Assembly: GCA_900552115.1 (NCBI GenBank)
Contig: URYP01000103.1
Span: forward strand, 1 to 7,866
DNA length: 7,866 nucleotides
Reading direction: 5' to 3'
Source of the DNA: an uncultured Oscillospiraceae bacterium
Lineage (GTDB): Bacteria; Bacillota; Clostridia; Oscillospirales; Acutalibacteraceae
How positions within the stretch are numbered: the first letter of the stretch is position 1; every line of letters starts with the position of its first letter. Positions 1 through 5,470 of this stretch are shown here, piece by piece. Made by a program: the position numbers and the translations under genes. The notes under the pieces were generated by a model. The model was not told where the DNA came from. It worked only from the letters and a program-made list of their open reading frames with translations, and made no database searches.

Positions 1-178
1 GTGTCTCCACTATTTCGCGGTAGCAGTCCGTATCCTTGTGGTAGCCTTACCTACCGGGTATATCGTATACAGGGTACGCCTTTCGGCGGATTTTGTCAAG
101 AGGGCCGCCGCGGGTTTTTCATGGCATAGTATAAAAAATATTACCATACCGCCCGCGGGCGGAGAAAGGAAGGTTCCT
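1..178. other. Non-coding upstream segment with a dyad and a GC palindrome
   Basis: No convincing gene is visible here. Positions 52-76 form an imperfect 25-bp dyad centred on 64: TACC/GGTA outer arms, GTATA/TATAC inner arms, 9 of 12 pairs matching. Positions 149-162 are a perfect 14-bp palindrome, CCGCCCGCGGGCGG, directly before the trxB ribosome site. The dyad could be an operator or part of a dispersed intergenic repeat. I see no promoter for trxB with both boxes well spaced: a TTGTCA at 93-98 and a TAGTAT at 127-132 are 28 bp apart. Open frames crossing this region on both strands look like composition effects. Confidence 0.4.
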
Positions 179-1087
179 ATGTGGGATATCATTATTGTGG
201 GAGGCGGCACTGCCGGACTGACGGCGGCCGTATATGGAGCGCGGGCTGGCAAATCGGTGCTGCTGCTGGAAAGCAGCCTCTATGGCGGCCAGATCGTCAC
301 GGCCCAGGAAATTGAAAACTACCCGGCCATTCCGCATATATCGGGGGCGGACTTTGCCTCTGCGCTTTATGAGCAAGCCAAGTCAATGGGGACGCGGTTT
401 TCGTTGGAGCCGGTTACCGAAGTGCGTGCGGAGGGGGACGACCGCGTTGTCGTCACTGCGAAAAATGAGTACCGAGGACATACGGTCATTGCCGCGACCG
501 GTGCGAAAAACCGTCCTCTGGGCCTTGAACGGGAGGAAGACCTGGTGGGGCGGGGCGTGTCCTACTGTGCGACTTGTGACGGAGCCTTTTTTAAAGGCAA
601 AAACGTGGCCGTGGTCGGCGGCGGCAACACCGCGCTGGATGACGCCCTCTTCCTTGGCCAGCGCAGCAAGGTGGTGTTGATTCACCGGCGTGACGCCTTT
701 CGCGGGGAACCTAGGAAAGCCGAGCTGGTGCAGCAGGCCGATAATATACGCATTCTGTATGACAGCGCGGTGACGGCTTTACAGGGGGAGGCCGCTTTGG
801 AATCCATAACGGTGGAGCATTTAAAAAGCGGAGAAAAGCAGACGCTGCCCGTATCCGGACTGTTTGTGGCCATCGGCCAAATTCCGGACAACACGGCGTT
901 TTCCGGGGTTGTCGATATCGATAAAGGGGGATATATCCTGGCGGATGAAACCTGCCGCACCCGCACACCCGGCGTATTTGCCGCCGGCGATTGCCGTACC
1001 AAACGGGTTCGCCAGTTGTCCACGGCGGCCGGTGACGGAACCATCGCCGCGCTTGAGGCCTGCGAGTATATCGACGCCCGGCCATAA
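179..1087 (+). CDS. trxB: Thioredoxin reductase (NADPH)
   Basis: A flavoprotein of 302 residues that passes electrons from NADPH through FAD and a redox disulfide to thioredoxin in the cytoplasm. Visible motifs: the N-terminal FAD-binding glycine motif GGGTAG (residues 8-13); the redox-active pair C130-A-T-C133 followed by D134; a second nucleotide-binding glycine motif G147-G-G-N-T-A; the HRRxxFR motif (H169, R170, R171, R175) that selects the NADPH phosphate; and the C-terminal FAD motif GDCR at 270-273. Length and motif order match the low-molecular-weight TrxR family. I chose ATG 179 because AAAGGAAGG (165-173) lies 5 nt upstream and because the protein then begins directly at the first beta strand; an in-frame start at 38 would add a tail unlike the family. 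No thioredoxin gene adjoins it in this window. Confidence 0.95.
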   Translation: MWDIIIVGGGTAGLTAAVYGARAGKSVLLLESSLYGGQIVTAQEIENYPAIPHISGADFASALYEQAKSMGTRFSLEPVTEVRAEGDDRVVVTAKNEYRGHTVIAATGAKNRPLGLEREEDLVGRGVSYCATCDGAFFKGKNVAVVGGGNTALDDALFLGQRSKVVLIHRRDAFRGEPRKAELVQQADNIRILYDSAVTALQGEAALESITVEHLKSGEKQTLPVSGLFVAIGQIPDNTAFSGVVDIDKGGYILADETCRTRTPGVFAAGDCRTKRVRQLSTAAGDGTIAALEACEYIDARP

Positions 1088-1122
1088 CCGCAAAGAATTT
1101 ACGCTTTCCCTGCCGGTATCCA

Positions 1123-1151
1123 TTGACTTTTGACACAATATCTTTTATAGT
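1123..1151 (+). promoter_or_regulatory. Sigma-A-like promoter just upstream of a terminator
   Basis: TTGACT (1123-1128) and TATAGT (1146-1151) are separated by 17 bp, with one mismatch to consensus in each box. An overlapping TTGACA at 1130-1135 is too close to this -10 to act with it. The predicted start near 1158 lies only about 8 nt before the terminator hairpin at 1166-1203, so transcripts would be very short unless they read through towards the LCP gene. Confidence 0.55.
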
Positions 1152-1165
1152 AAATAGGGTTGGCG

Positions 1166-1211
1166 GGTCTCTGTTCCATGGAATTTCCCGTGGGACAGGG
1201 GCCTGTTTTCT
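1166..1211 (+). terminator. Intrinsic terminator downstream of trxB
   Basis: The arms 1166-1181 and 1188-1203 form a continuous 16-bp stem with a 6-nt loop (AATTTC), followed by TGTTTTCTTT. Four of the pairs are G-U wobbles, all with U in the left arm and G in the right arm, so the full stem exists only in forward-strand RNA. It probably ends trxB transcripts, and it could also attenuate transcription starting at the promoter just upstream. Confidence 0.8.
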
Positions 1212-1225
1212 TTATTGCAAAGGTT

Positions 1226-1256
1226 ACAGTTCTGTTTCCAAAAATAACAGAACTGT
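1226..1256. repeat. 11-bp perfect inverted repeat
   Basis: ACAGTTCTGTT (1226-1236) and AACAGAACTGT (1246-1256) are perfect inverted copies with a 9-bp spacer. No T-run follows, so a terminator is unlikely. It ends 22 bp before the extended -10 of the LCP gene, overlapping the place where a -35 box and its upstream region would lie, which fits an operator or a protein-binding dyad. Confidence 0.55.
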
Positions 1257-1278
1257 CATGCGTATATACCCGTTTATT

Positions 1279-1287
1279 TGGTATACT
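1279..1287 (+). promoter_or_regulatory. Extended -10 promoter for the LCP gene
   Basis: TGGTATACT combines the TGn extension with a good -10 hexamer (TATACT, 1282-1287). There is no recognisable -35 at 16-18 bp, so it may depend on the extended -10 or on an activator. Start is predicted near 1294, giving a leader of about 28 nt before ATG 1322. GTATAC occurs twice here, at 1281-1286 and 1295-1300, with a related GTATATAC at 1262-1269. Confidence 0.5.
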
Positions 1288-1321
1288 ATTCTATGTATAC
1301 ATACCAGATAGGGGGGGCGTC

Positions 1322-2251
1322 ATGACACAACGAAAGGAAGCGGCGGAAGTCCTGAAAAAAAGCCGCCGTACTGTGCTGCTGCTGTTTGTGTTGTTCTTTA
1401 TATTGTTTGGCGGTCTTTCCGCTTGGGTGATCTGGTCTATGAGCCGGGAAGCGGTGCAGGAAACAGATACGGTTCCGCAGTCCATGACGGCACAGGAGGA
1501 ATACTCCGAAACGGACGCGCGGACGCTGTTGCTGATAACCGAAGACGAGGGTGAAGCGCAGGGTTTTGTGCTGGTTCGCTTTGATCCGTCCTCCGCCCGG
1601 ATGCGTACACTGGCACTTCCACGGGAAACGGTAGCCGCACAGGGCGGTAAAAATGAAAAGCGGCTGTACGAATTATATAAAACCCAACATGGGGCCGGGA
1701 TGGAGACGTATATCGAGCAATTGACTGGATTTCCGCTGGATTTTTATGCGGTACTGAGCTATGACGGCTTGGAGGAACTGCTTAATTTAGCCCAGGATGG
1801 CCTGACTTTTACCCTGCCCGAAAACCTGAAGTATGAAATGGCTGGTTATACCATTCAAATCGGCGGTGGTGAGCAGGTGTTGTCGGCCACACAGGTGACC
1901 GATGTACTGCGGTATCCGGCGTGGAACGGCGGCCGGCCGCAGAGGGCGGCTGTACAGGCGCAGGTAATCAGCGCTTGTATAAATCAGTATTTTACCGCGG
2001 ATGCCATGCAGGACGACCATGGGTATGAAGCCTGTATTGCATCTGCTGATACCAACGTGCTGCGTGAGGCCTATTACGCCTCACGCGAGGCGCTGACAGC
2101 GGTCGCCTCACGCAACAAAGGGGACGTATGTCAGAGCTTATCTGTCAGCGGCGAATATAAGGGCGACGGCAATAATGTACGCTTTTATCTGGATGCCGCT
2201 ATCAATCCCGCCGTTCGTTCGGCCTTCGGCGCCGAGCAGGCGGAGGACTAA
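1322..2251 (+). CDS. Divergent LCP (LytR-CpsA-Psr) family membrane protein
   Basis: A 309-residue protein with a short basic cytoplasmic tail, one transmembrane segment (about residues 17-38), a linker, and an extracellular domain from about residue 67 that follows the LCP layout: a beta strand LLLIT (69-73), the PRE(T) motif A98-L-P-R101-E-T matching the family's IPRDT, a helix, a strand ending in FYAVLSY, and the G203-G-R205-P-Q-R208 helix matching the family's R-x-x-RQ region. LCP proteins attach undecaprenyl-linked glycopolymers to peptidoglycan. Here the early R-x-D motif is replaced by a stretch around E78-A-Q-G-F and the PRD aspartate is glutamate, so classical activity is uncertain. 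ATG 1322 is preceded by AGGGGGGG. The next gene starts 34 nt after its stop, suggesting an operon. The family assignment rests on motif layout only. Confidence 0.6.
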   Translation: MTQRKEAAEVLKKSRRTVLLLFVLFFILFGGLSAWVIWSMSREAVQETDTVPQSMTAQEEYSETDARTLLLITEDEGEAQGFVLVRFDPSSARMRTLALPRETVAAQGGKNEKRLYELYKTQHGAGMETYIEQLTGFPLDFYAVLSYDGLEELLNLAQDGLTFTLPENLKYEMAGYTIQIGGGEQVLSATQVTDVLRYPAWNGGRPQRAAVQAQVISACINQYFTADAMQDDHGYEACIASADTNVLREAYYASREALTAVASRNKGDVCQSLSVSGEYKGDGNNVRFYLDAAINPAVRSAFGAEQAED

Positions 2252-2285
2252 TTTTAAAAACGTGTCAGGAGGAGGGAAGGACAGC

Positions 2286-3533
2286 GTGAAAAAACTTCTG
2301 GCCGCGGTGATGGCGGCTGCCATGCTGGTGTGCGGCGGCTGTCAGGTGTTCTTCCCCGAAAGCACGCCGCCGGCATCCGAGCCGAGCCAGTTGGAACAGA
2401 AAACGTGGAAATACCGGAAGGAATATGAAAACAAATGGTGCTACCAGCGATTGTCCGAGCCCTTGAGAGAGTGCTATTCCGCCCTGTATGAGGCGGTGAT
2501 GGACAGCCGGTGGGCGGATACCGTAGTTACCGTATACAAAGAAGATGCCGGCGGGGACATGGACAGCGCCAAAAAGACATTTCCCGGAGTGCGTATCTCC
2601 CTGCCGTATTACCTGGAGAGCGAACAGGAGGCCAAACAGCTCTACCTGGCTTTTACCTGGGACAATCCCCAGTTCTTTTTTCTCAGCAACGATTATTACT
2701 ATGAGGGATACAATAATGAGAAAACCGGTACGGTGGTTTGCCGCTCCCTCTGCCTGCCCTTTACGATGGGCGCGGAAGAACGCCGGCAGGTAAACGACCG
2801 GCTGGAAACAGCAGTTGAGGGATATCTGGCGACCTTGCCCGCGGGTGACGATTTTGCCATTCAGCTGGCTCTGCACGACCGGATGTTGGAAAAGTGCCGA
2901 TACCATACCAAGGCGGGAGAAACGCATGATTTTACTACATATCCCCACGCCTTTACCGCGGTCGGCGCCCTGGTGGAAGGGCAGGCCGTGTGCGAAGGGT
3001 ATTCCCGCGGGATGCAGCTGCTGCTGCAGAGGGCCGGTATCGACTGCACCCTGGTGACGGGAACCAACGAAAAAAATGAGCCGCACATGTGGAATCTGGT
3101 GACCATTAACGGCCGCAATTATCATCTCGATCCCACCTGGAATGATGTAAACGAGCGGGTGCGGCACACATTTTTCAACATAACCACGGAAGACATTACC
3201 CGTACCCATACAATCGACGCGGACATATTGGGCGTCGATACCTGCACCGCCACGCAGGACAACTACTATCGCCGCACAAACCGGTTTATCAATTATTTTG
3301 ACCGGGACCGGATCGCGGCGGTGATCGCACGGGATATGGATGCCGGGGAAAGCTCAATCGACTTGCAGTTTGATGCGCCCGCGTTTATCAACGGCCAACT
3401 ATTGATCAGCAACCGGGATCTTCTGAAGGAACTGATACGCAACCAGCAGATCGATGAAGAGGCCGACACTTGGAAGGATTATGATGTGTACATAAACGAT
3501 GACTATTATACCATTACCCTGTATAAAAAGTAA
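2286..3533 (+). CDS. Lipoprotein with transglutaminase-like domain
   Basis: A 415-residue protein with a lipoprotein signal peptide (KK, then a hydrophobic run, then C16-G-G-C19; C19 is the probable acylation site, although Cys at -3 is unusual). A transglutaminase-like core occupies roughly residues 190-290 and carries the full catalytic triad: C236 in A-V-C-E-G-Y-S, H267 in P-H-M-W-N, and D282 in H-L-D-P-T-W. This cysteine protease-like fold crosslinks or cleaves peptides in the envelope; the substrate is unknown. The residues before it (about 30-190) and after it (about 300-415) match nothing I recognise. The start is GTG 2286: the frame opens further upstream, but AGGAGG at 2267-2272 and GGGAAGG at 2274-2280 point to this codon and only this start gives a signal peptide. 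It probably shares a transcript with the LCP gene. Confidence 0.8.
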   Translation: MKKLLAAVMAAAMLVCGGCQVFFPESTPPASEPSQLEQKTWKYRKEYENKWCYQRLSEPLRECYSALYEAVMDSRWADTVVTVYKEDAGGDMDSAKKTFPGVRISLPYYLESEQEAKQLYLAFTWDNPQFFFLSNDYYYEGYNNEKTGTVVCRSLCLPFTMGAEERRQVNDRLETAVEGYLATLPAGDDFAIQLALHDRMLEKCRYHTKAGETHDFTTYPHAFTAVGALVEGQAVCEGYSRGMQLLLQRAGIDCTLVTGTNEKNEPHMWNLVTINGRNYHLDPTWNDVNERVRHTFFNITTEDITRTHTIDADILGVDTCTATQDNYYRRTNRFINYFDRDRIAAVIARDMDAGESSIDLQFDAPAFINGQLLISNRDLLKELIRNQQIDEEADTWKDYDVYINDDYYTITLYKK

Positions 3534-3584
3534 AACCAGCGCGCGATCCGTCCGGACATATAACTTTTGTTAGGGGGCTGTCTA

Positions 3585-4145
3585 ATGGAAGATGTTTTAG
3601 AGTTTTCCGGCAGGACGCCATTTAGAACATGGCTGGAGGAGCATTGCCTGAGAAAAACCGGCGTTTGGCTTTTGTTTGGCAAACCAGGCGGCCCGAAAAC
3701 GCTTACGGCCCATGAAGCGTTAGAAGAAGCCCTTTGTTTTGGATGGATCGACGGACAGATGCAGAGCCTGGACGACAGGGCCTACAAAAAATATTTTTCT
3801 CAGCGCAGGGAAAATAGCAAATGGTCGGAGAAAAACAAAGCGCTGGCGGAAAAACTGGAGAAACAGGGGCTAATGACTGTCTATGGCCGACGAAAAATGG
3901 AACAGGCGAAGCAAAACGGCCAGTGGTACGCGCCCAAAACACCGCCGATTACACCGGAACAGGTCGCGGCTGTAGCGGAAATGCTGAAGGGCCATGCCCC
4001 CGCTTATACTAATTTTCTGGCCATGGCCGCTTCCGTACAAAGAACCTATACCCGCGCCTATTTTGATACCAAAACAGAGGCGGGGCGTGAAAAGCGGCTG
4101 GCATGGATGATGGATCGGCTCGATAAAAACTTAAAGCCTATGTAA
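3585..4145 (+). CDS. YdeI/OmpD-associated family protein
   Basis: A soluble protein of 186 residues with the hallmark pattern of the YdeI/OmpD-associated family: an N-terminal F-R-x-W-L-E-E-H segment, G-V-W-L-L-F-G-K, the conserved E-A-L-x-F-G-W-I-D-G-Q block, then Y-x-x-x-F-S-Q-R-R-x-x-S-K-W-S, and a later G-Q-W near the middle. Some members are annotated as bacteriocin-protection proteins, but the biochemical role of the family is not established. ATG 3585 is preceded by AGGGGG (3572-3577) with 7 nt spacing; an in-frame TTG at 3567 is less likely. It lies 51 nt after the transglutaminase gene with no terminator between them, so read-through is likely, but a functional link is not shown. Confidence 0.8.
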   Translation: MEDVLEFSGRTPFRTWLEEHCLRKTGVWLLFGKPGGPKTLTAHEALEEALCFGWIDGQMQSLDDRAYKKYFSQRRENSKWSEKNKALAEKLEKQGLMTVYGRRKMEQAKQNGQWYAPKTPPITPEQVAAVAEMLKGHAPAYTNFLAMAASVQRTYTRAYFDTKTEAGREKRLAWMMDRLDKNLKPM

Positions 4146-4177
4146 ACGGTGAGGCGGGGTTTATTCCCAACAACAAA

Positions 4178-4212
4178 ACAGCCGTGCGGATTTGCGTTAT
4201 CCGCACGGCTGT
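4178..4212 (-). terminator. Convergent intrinsic terminator
   Basis: ACAGCCGTGCGGAT (4178-4191) and its exact complement (4199-4212) make a perfect 14-bp stem with a 7-nt loop. Read on the reverse strand it is followed by TTTTGTTGTT, so it ends the lipoprotein gene whose stop codon lies 2 nt away. Read forward it is followed only by CATTATAG, so it may stop the YdeI-family transcript less efficiently. Confidence 0.85.
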
Positions 4213-4214
4213 CA

Positions 4215-4676
4215 TTATAGCCCGGTATAGGGTACAGCCTCCTCCATAGCCTCATTGAACACGGTTTGCAGCTGCTGCAAAAACCCCGGCGGCGTTTGAT
4301 AGGAGGCGCCCCGATACCGTATGCCATCGGTTTCCACGGTAAAGATCAGGGGAGCGTCCGGACAGGTTACGGAAAAAAGGGTGCGGGACGAACCGGAGGA
4401 AGTGTTGTCCGATTCTTTCAAGTCCGCATTATTCCACAGCGACAATATTCGGCCAATAGAGCGGCTGTCGCCAATGATTTTTTGCACTGGTTTTAAGGAG
4501 GACGTACAGTCGACCAGCGTCATTTGCCGAACCACCTCTTTGGAAATCTCCTCCTTGCGCATGGATGGCACTGTTTTGGCGGTCGTTTCCTCACGGGCCG
4601 TGCCGAGGCAGCCGTTCAGCAGAAGAACACACAATGCCACTCCCGCCGCCGTGGCTATGGACCTCCAAATGGTCAT
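4215..4676 (-). CDS. Small lipoprotein of unknown function
   Basis: A 153-residue protein with a clear lipoprotein signal peptide: R5, a hydrophobic core (about 7-20), then L20-N-G-C23, leaving a mature domain of about 131 residues on the outer face of the membrane. The first part of the mature domain is a polar linker. The remainder alternates helix-like and strand-like stretches (I-I-G-D-S-R-S-I-G-R-I-L-S-L-W, then F-S-V-T-C-P and F-T-V-E-T-D-G-I-R-Y-R-G), which suggests a small alpha/beta fold. C57 and C105 could form a disulfide. I cannot name the family. ATG at 4676 is the first in frame after a TGA; the best ribosome site, AAAGGA, is rather far at about 12 nt. The terminator follows immediately after the stop. 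Confidence 0.7.
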   Translation of the reverse strand: MTIWRSIATAAGVALCVLLLNGCLGTAREETTAKTVPSMRKEEISKEVVRQMTLVDCTSSLKPVQKIIGDSRSIGRILSLWNNADLKESDNTSSGSSRTLFSVTCPDAPLIFTVETDGIRYRGASYQTPPGFLQQLQTVFNEAMEEAVPYTGL

Positions 4677-4727
4677 AAGACATCAAATTCCTTTCTTCTC
4701 TGAAGCGTTGCCAGTTTCTACATTATC

Positions 4728-4762
4728 AGTATAGCACCGGTGCCAGAAATTAGCCAGAAATT
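4728..4762 (-). promoter_or_regulatory. Promoter of the small lipoprotein gene with tandem repeats at -35
   Basis: On the reverse strand, TGCTATACT is an extended -10 (hexamer 4728-4733), predicted to start transcripts near 4721. No good -35 is present. Instead two identical 10-bp units (forward-strand GCCAGAAATT at 4742-4751 and 4753-4762) lie in direct orientation with an 11-bp period across the -35 region. This is the usual arrangement of OmpR/PhoB-type response-regulator sites at activated promoters; the identity of any regulator is unknown. Confidence 0.5.
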
Positions 4763-4812
4763 CTCCATGTAATTCTTATGCCGCCTGCCGGCGGCGGAAA
4801 TGGAAAAAGGGC

Positions 4813-4842
4813 TTGACAGAGCGGGCCTGCATATGCTATGAT
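4813..4842 (+). promoter_or_regulatory. Promoter of the tRNA operon
   Basis: A perfect TTGACA (4813-4818), an 18-bp spacer and TATGAT (4837-4842) with a TGn extension (4834-4836). Transcription is predicted from about 4849, some 20 nt before tRNA-Gly. A small hairpin, GCCTC/GAGGC (4850-4865), occupies the leader. Confidence 0.8.
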
Positions 4843-4870
4843 AAGGAACGCCTCAAACGGGAGGCTGCGT

Positions 4871-4944
4871 GCGGGTGTAGTTCAGTGGTAGAACTCCAGC
4901 CTTCCAAGCTGGCCATGTGGGTTCGATTCCCATCACCCGCTCCA
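4871..4944 (+). tRNA. tRNA-Gly (anticodon TCC)
   Basis: Full cloverleaf with acceptor arms GCGGGTG (4871-4877) and CACCCGC (4934-4940), discriminator T4941 and encoded CCA (4942-4944). The anticodon stem CCAGC/GCTGG encloses loop CTTCCAA, with anticodon TCC at 4903-4905, reading GGA (and other GGN by wobble). The TTCGATT T-loop is present. A short hairpin, TTTTCC/GGAAAA (4945-4960), fills the spacer to the next tRNA and may assist processing. Confidence 0.97.
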
Positions 4945-4966
4945 TTTTCCTTTCGGAAAAATATTT

Positions 4967-5043
4967 GCGCCTGTAGCTCAGCTGGATAGAGCATCTGCCT
5001 TCTAAGCAGAGGGTCAGGGGTTCGAGTCCCTTCAGGCGCGCCA
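4967..5043 (+). tRNA. tRNA-Arg (anticodon TCT)
   Basis: Acceptor arms GCGCCTG (4967-4973) and CAGGCGC (5033-5039) pair perfectly; discriminator G5040 and encoded CCA follow. Anticodon stem TCTGC/GCAGA holds loop CTTCTAA with anticodon TCT at 5001-5003, reading AGA. The T-loop TTCGAGT is intact. Only 9 nt separate it from tRNA-His. Confidence 0.97.
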
Positions 5044-5052
5044 GTTTATTAT

Positions 5053-5130
5053 GGTGGATGTAGCTTAGTCGGTTAAAGCGCCAGTTTGTGGCACTGGAGA
5101 TCGTGGGTTCGAATCCCATCTTCCACCCCA
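5053..5130 (+). tRNA. tRNA-His (anticodon GTG)
   Basis: The gene includes the extra 5' G(-1) at 5053 opposite C73 (5127), the identity element of tRNA-His, so it is encoded rather than added later. Acceptor arms are GTGGATG (5054-5060) and CTTCCAC (5120-5126), which leaves a U6-U67 mismatch. Anticodon stem CCAGT/ACTGG encloses TTGTGGC with anticodon GTG at 5088-5090. Encoded CCA ends at 5130. Confidence 0.95.
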
Positions 5131-5134
5131 CACC

Positions 5135-5168
5135 AAACGGGACATACGTCTTTGAGTATGTCCCGTTT
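5135..5168 (+). repeat. Hairpin in the tRNA-His/tRNA-Gln spacer
   Basis: AAACGGGACATAC (5135-5147) pairs perfectly with GTATGTCCCGTTT (5156-5168) around an 8-nt loop. It is followed by CCCATAAT rather than a T-run, so it would be a weak terminator at best. It may be a processing signal or partial terminator that lowers tRNA-Gln output; no separate well-spaced tRNA-Gln promoter is visible. Confidence 0.65.
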
Positions 5169-5175
5169 CCCATAA

Positions 5176-5249
5176 TGGGGTGTAGTCTAGTGGTAGGACA
5201 GCAGACTTTGACTCTGCCCGTGCTGGTTCGATTCCAGCCATCCCAGCCA
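5176..5249 (+). tRNA. tRNA-Gln (anticodon TTG)
   Basis: Acceptor arms TGGGGTG (5176-5182) and CATCCCA (5239-5245) pair with one G-U, and U1-A72 is the usual tRNA-Gln end pair. Discriminator G5246 and encoded CCA (5247-5249) follow. Anticodon stem GCAGA/TCTGC encloses CTTTGAC with anticodon TTG at 5208-5210, reading CAA. The last base of CCA is also the first base of the terminator stem. Confidence 0.97.
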
Positions 5250-5287
5250 AAAGAACAGCCTCCCGCACAGCGGGGGGCTGTTCTTTT
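5249..5287 (+). terminator. Bidirectional terminator of the tRNA operon
   Basis: AAAAGAACAGCC plus TCCC (5249-5264) pairs with GGGG plus the complementary arm ending in TTCTTTT (5272-5287): 16 bp with one G-U and a 7-nt loop. The T-run lies inside the right arm, and the A-run of the left arm gives a matching T-run on the reverse strand, so the element can end both the tRNA operon and the convergent ABC operon. Confidence 0.85.
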
Positions 5288-5290
5288 GAT

Positions 5291-5460
5291 GGGATAGGAG
5301 AAGAAGCGAACAGAAACGGCCAAAAGGAAACCGGGTGGTAGGCAATCCCGGGCCCGGCCGGCAACCGGAGCCGTTTCACAGAGCCATGCCCCCGGCATGG
5401 CTTATCGATGGTACTCCGTTGCGCCGTCATGATACTGTAAACAGTAAGGTGGGAATCGTC
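5291..5460. other. Gene-free region rich in inverted repeats, possible structured RNA
   Basis: No gene is apparent between the tRNA terminator and the ABC permease. The segment contains nested complementarity: GAAACGGC (5313-5320) with GCCGTTTC (5370-5377) closes a domain holding two hairpins, CCGGG/CCCGG (5331-5351) and CCGG/CCGG (5358-5368). A 9-bp hairpin with a 3-nt loop follows (AGCCATGCC 5382-5390 with GGCATGGCT 5394-5402). A dyad TACTGT-AA-ACAGTA lies at 5433-5446. This could be a small structured RNA on either strand, or a 3' untranslated region of the ABC operon. No promoter or T-run was found that would fix its limits. Confidence 0.35.
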
Positions 5461-5470
5461 CTGGGGTCGC

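Noticed and set aside
38..178. N-terminal extension of trxB
   Set aside because: The residues do not resemble the family, and the ribosome site at 165-173 points to ATG 179.
2265..3209. Reverse-strand open frame of 314 codons
   Set aside because: It lies opposite the transglutaminase lipoprotein gene, has no ribosome site or recognisable motif, and the forward frame has a signal peptide and a complete catalytic triad.
5176..5300. tRNA-Gln 3' end as an integration site for a mobile element
   Set aside because: No second copy of the tRNA 3' end and no integrase gene is visible in the window, and a terminator follows directly.
4853..5398. Reverse-strand open frame of 181 codons with GIEPT- and GLEPL-like repeats
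   Set aside because: It runs antisense through the four tRNA genes; the repeated peptide motifs are the translated T-arms of tRNAs, a well-known false gene.
5407..5415. GATGGTACT resembling part of a 5S rRNA
   Set aside because: The surrounding sequence lacks the other 5S helices, so the short match is probably chance.
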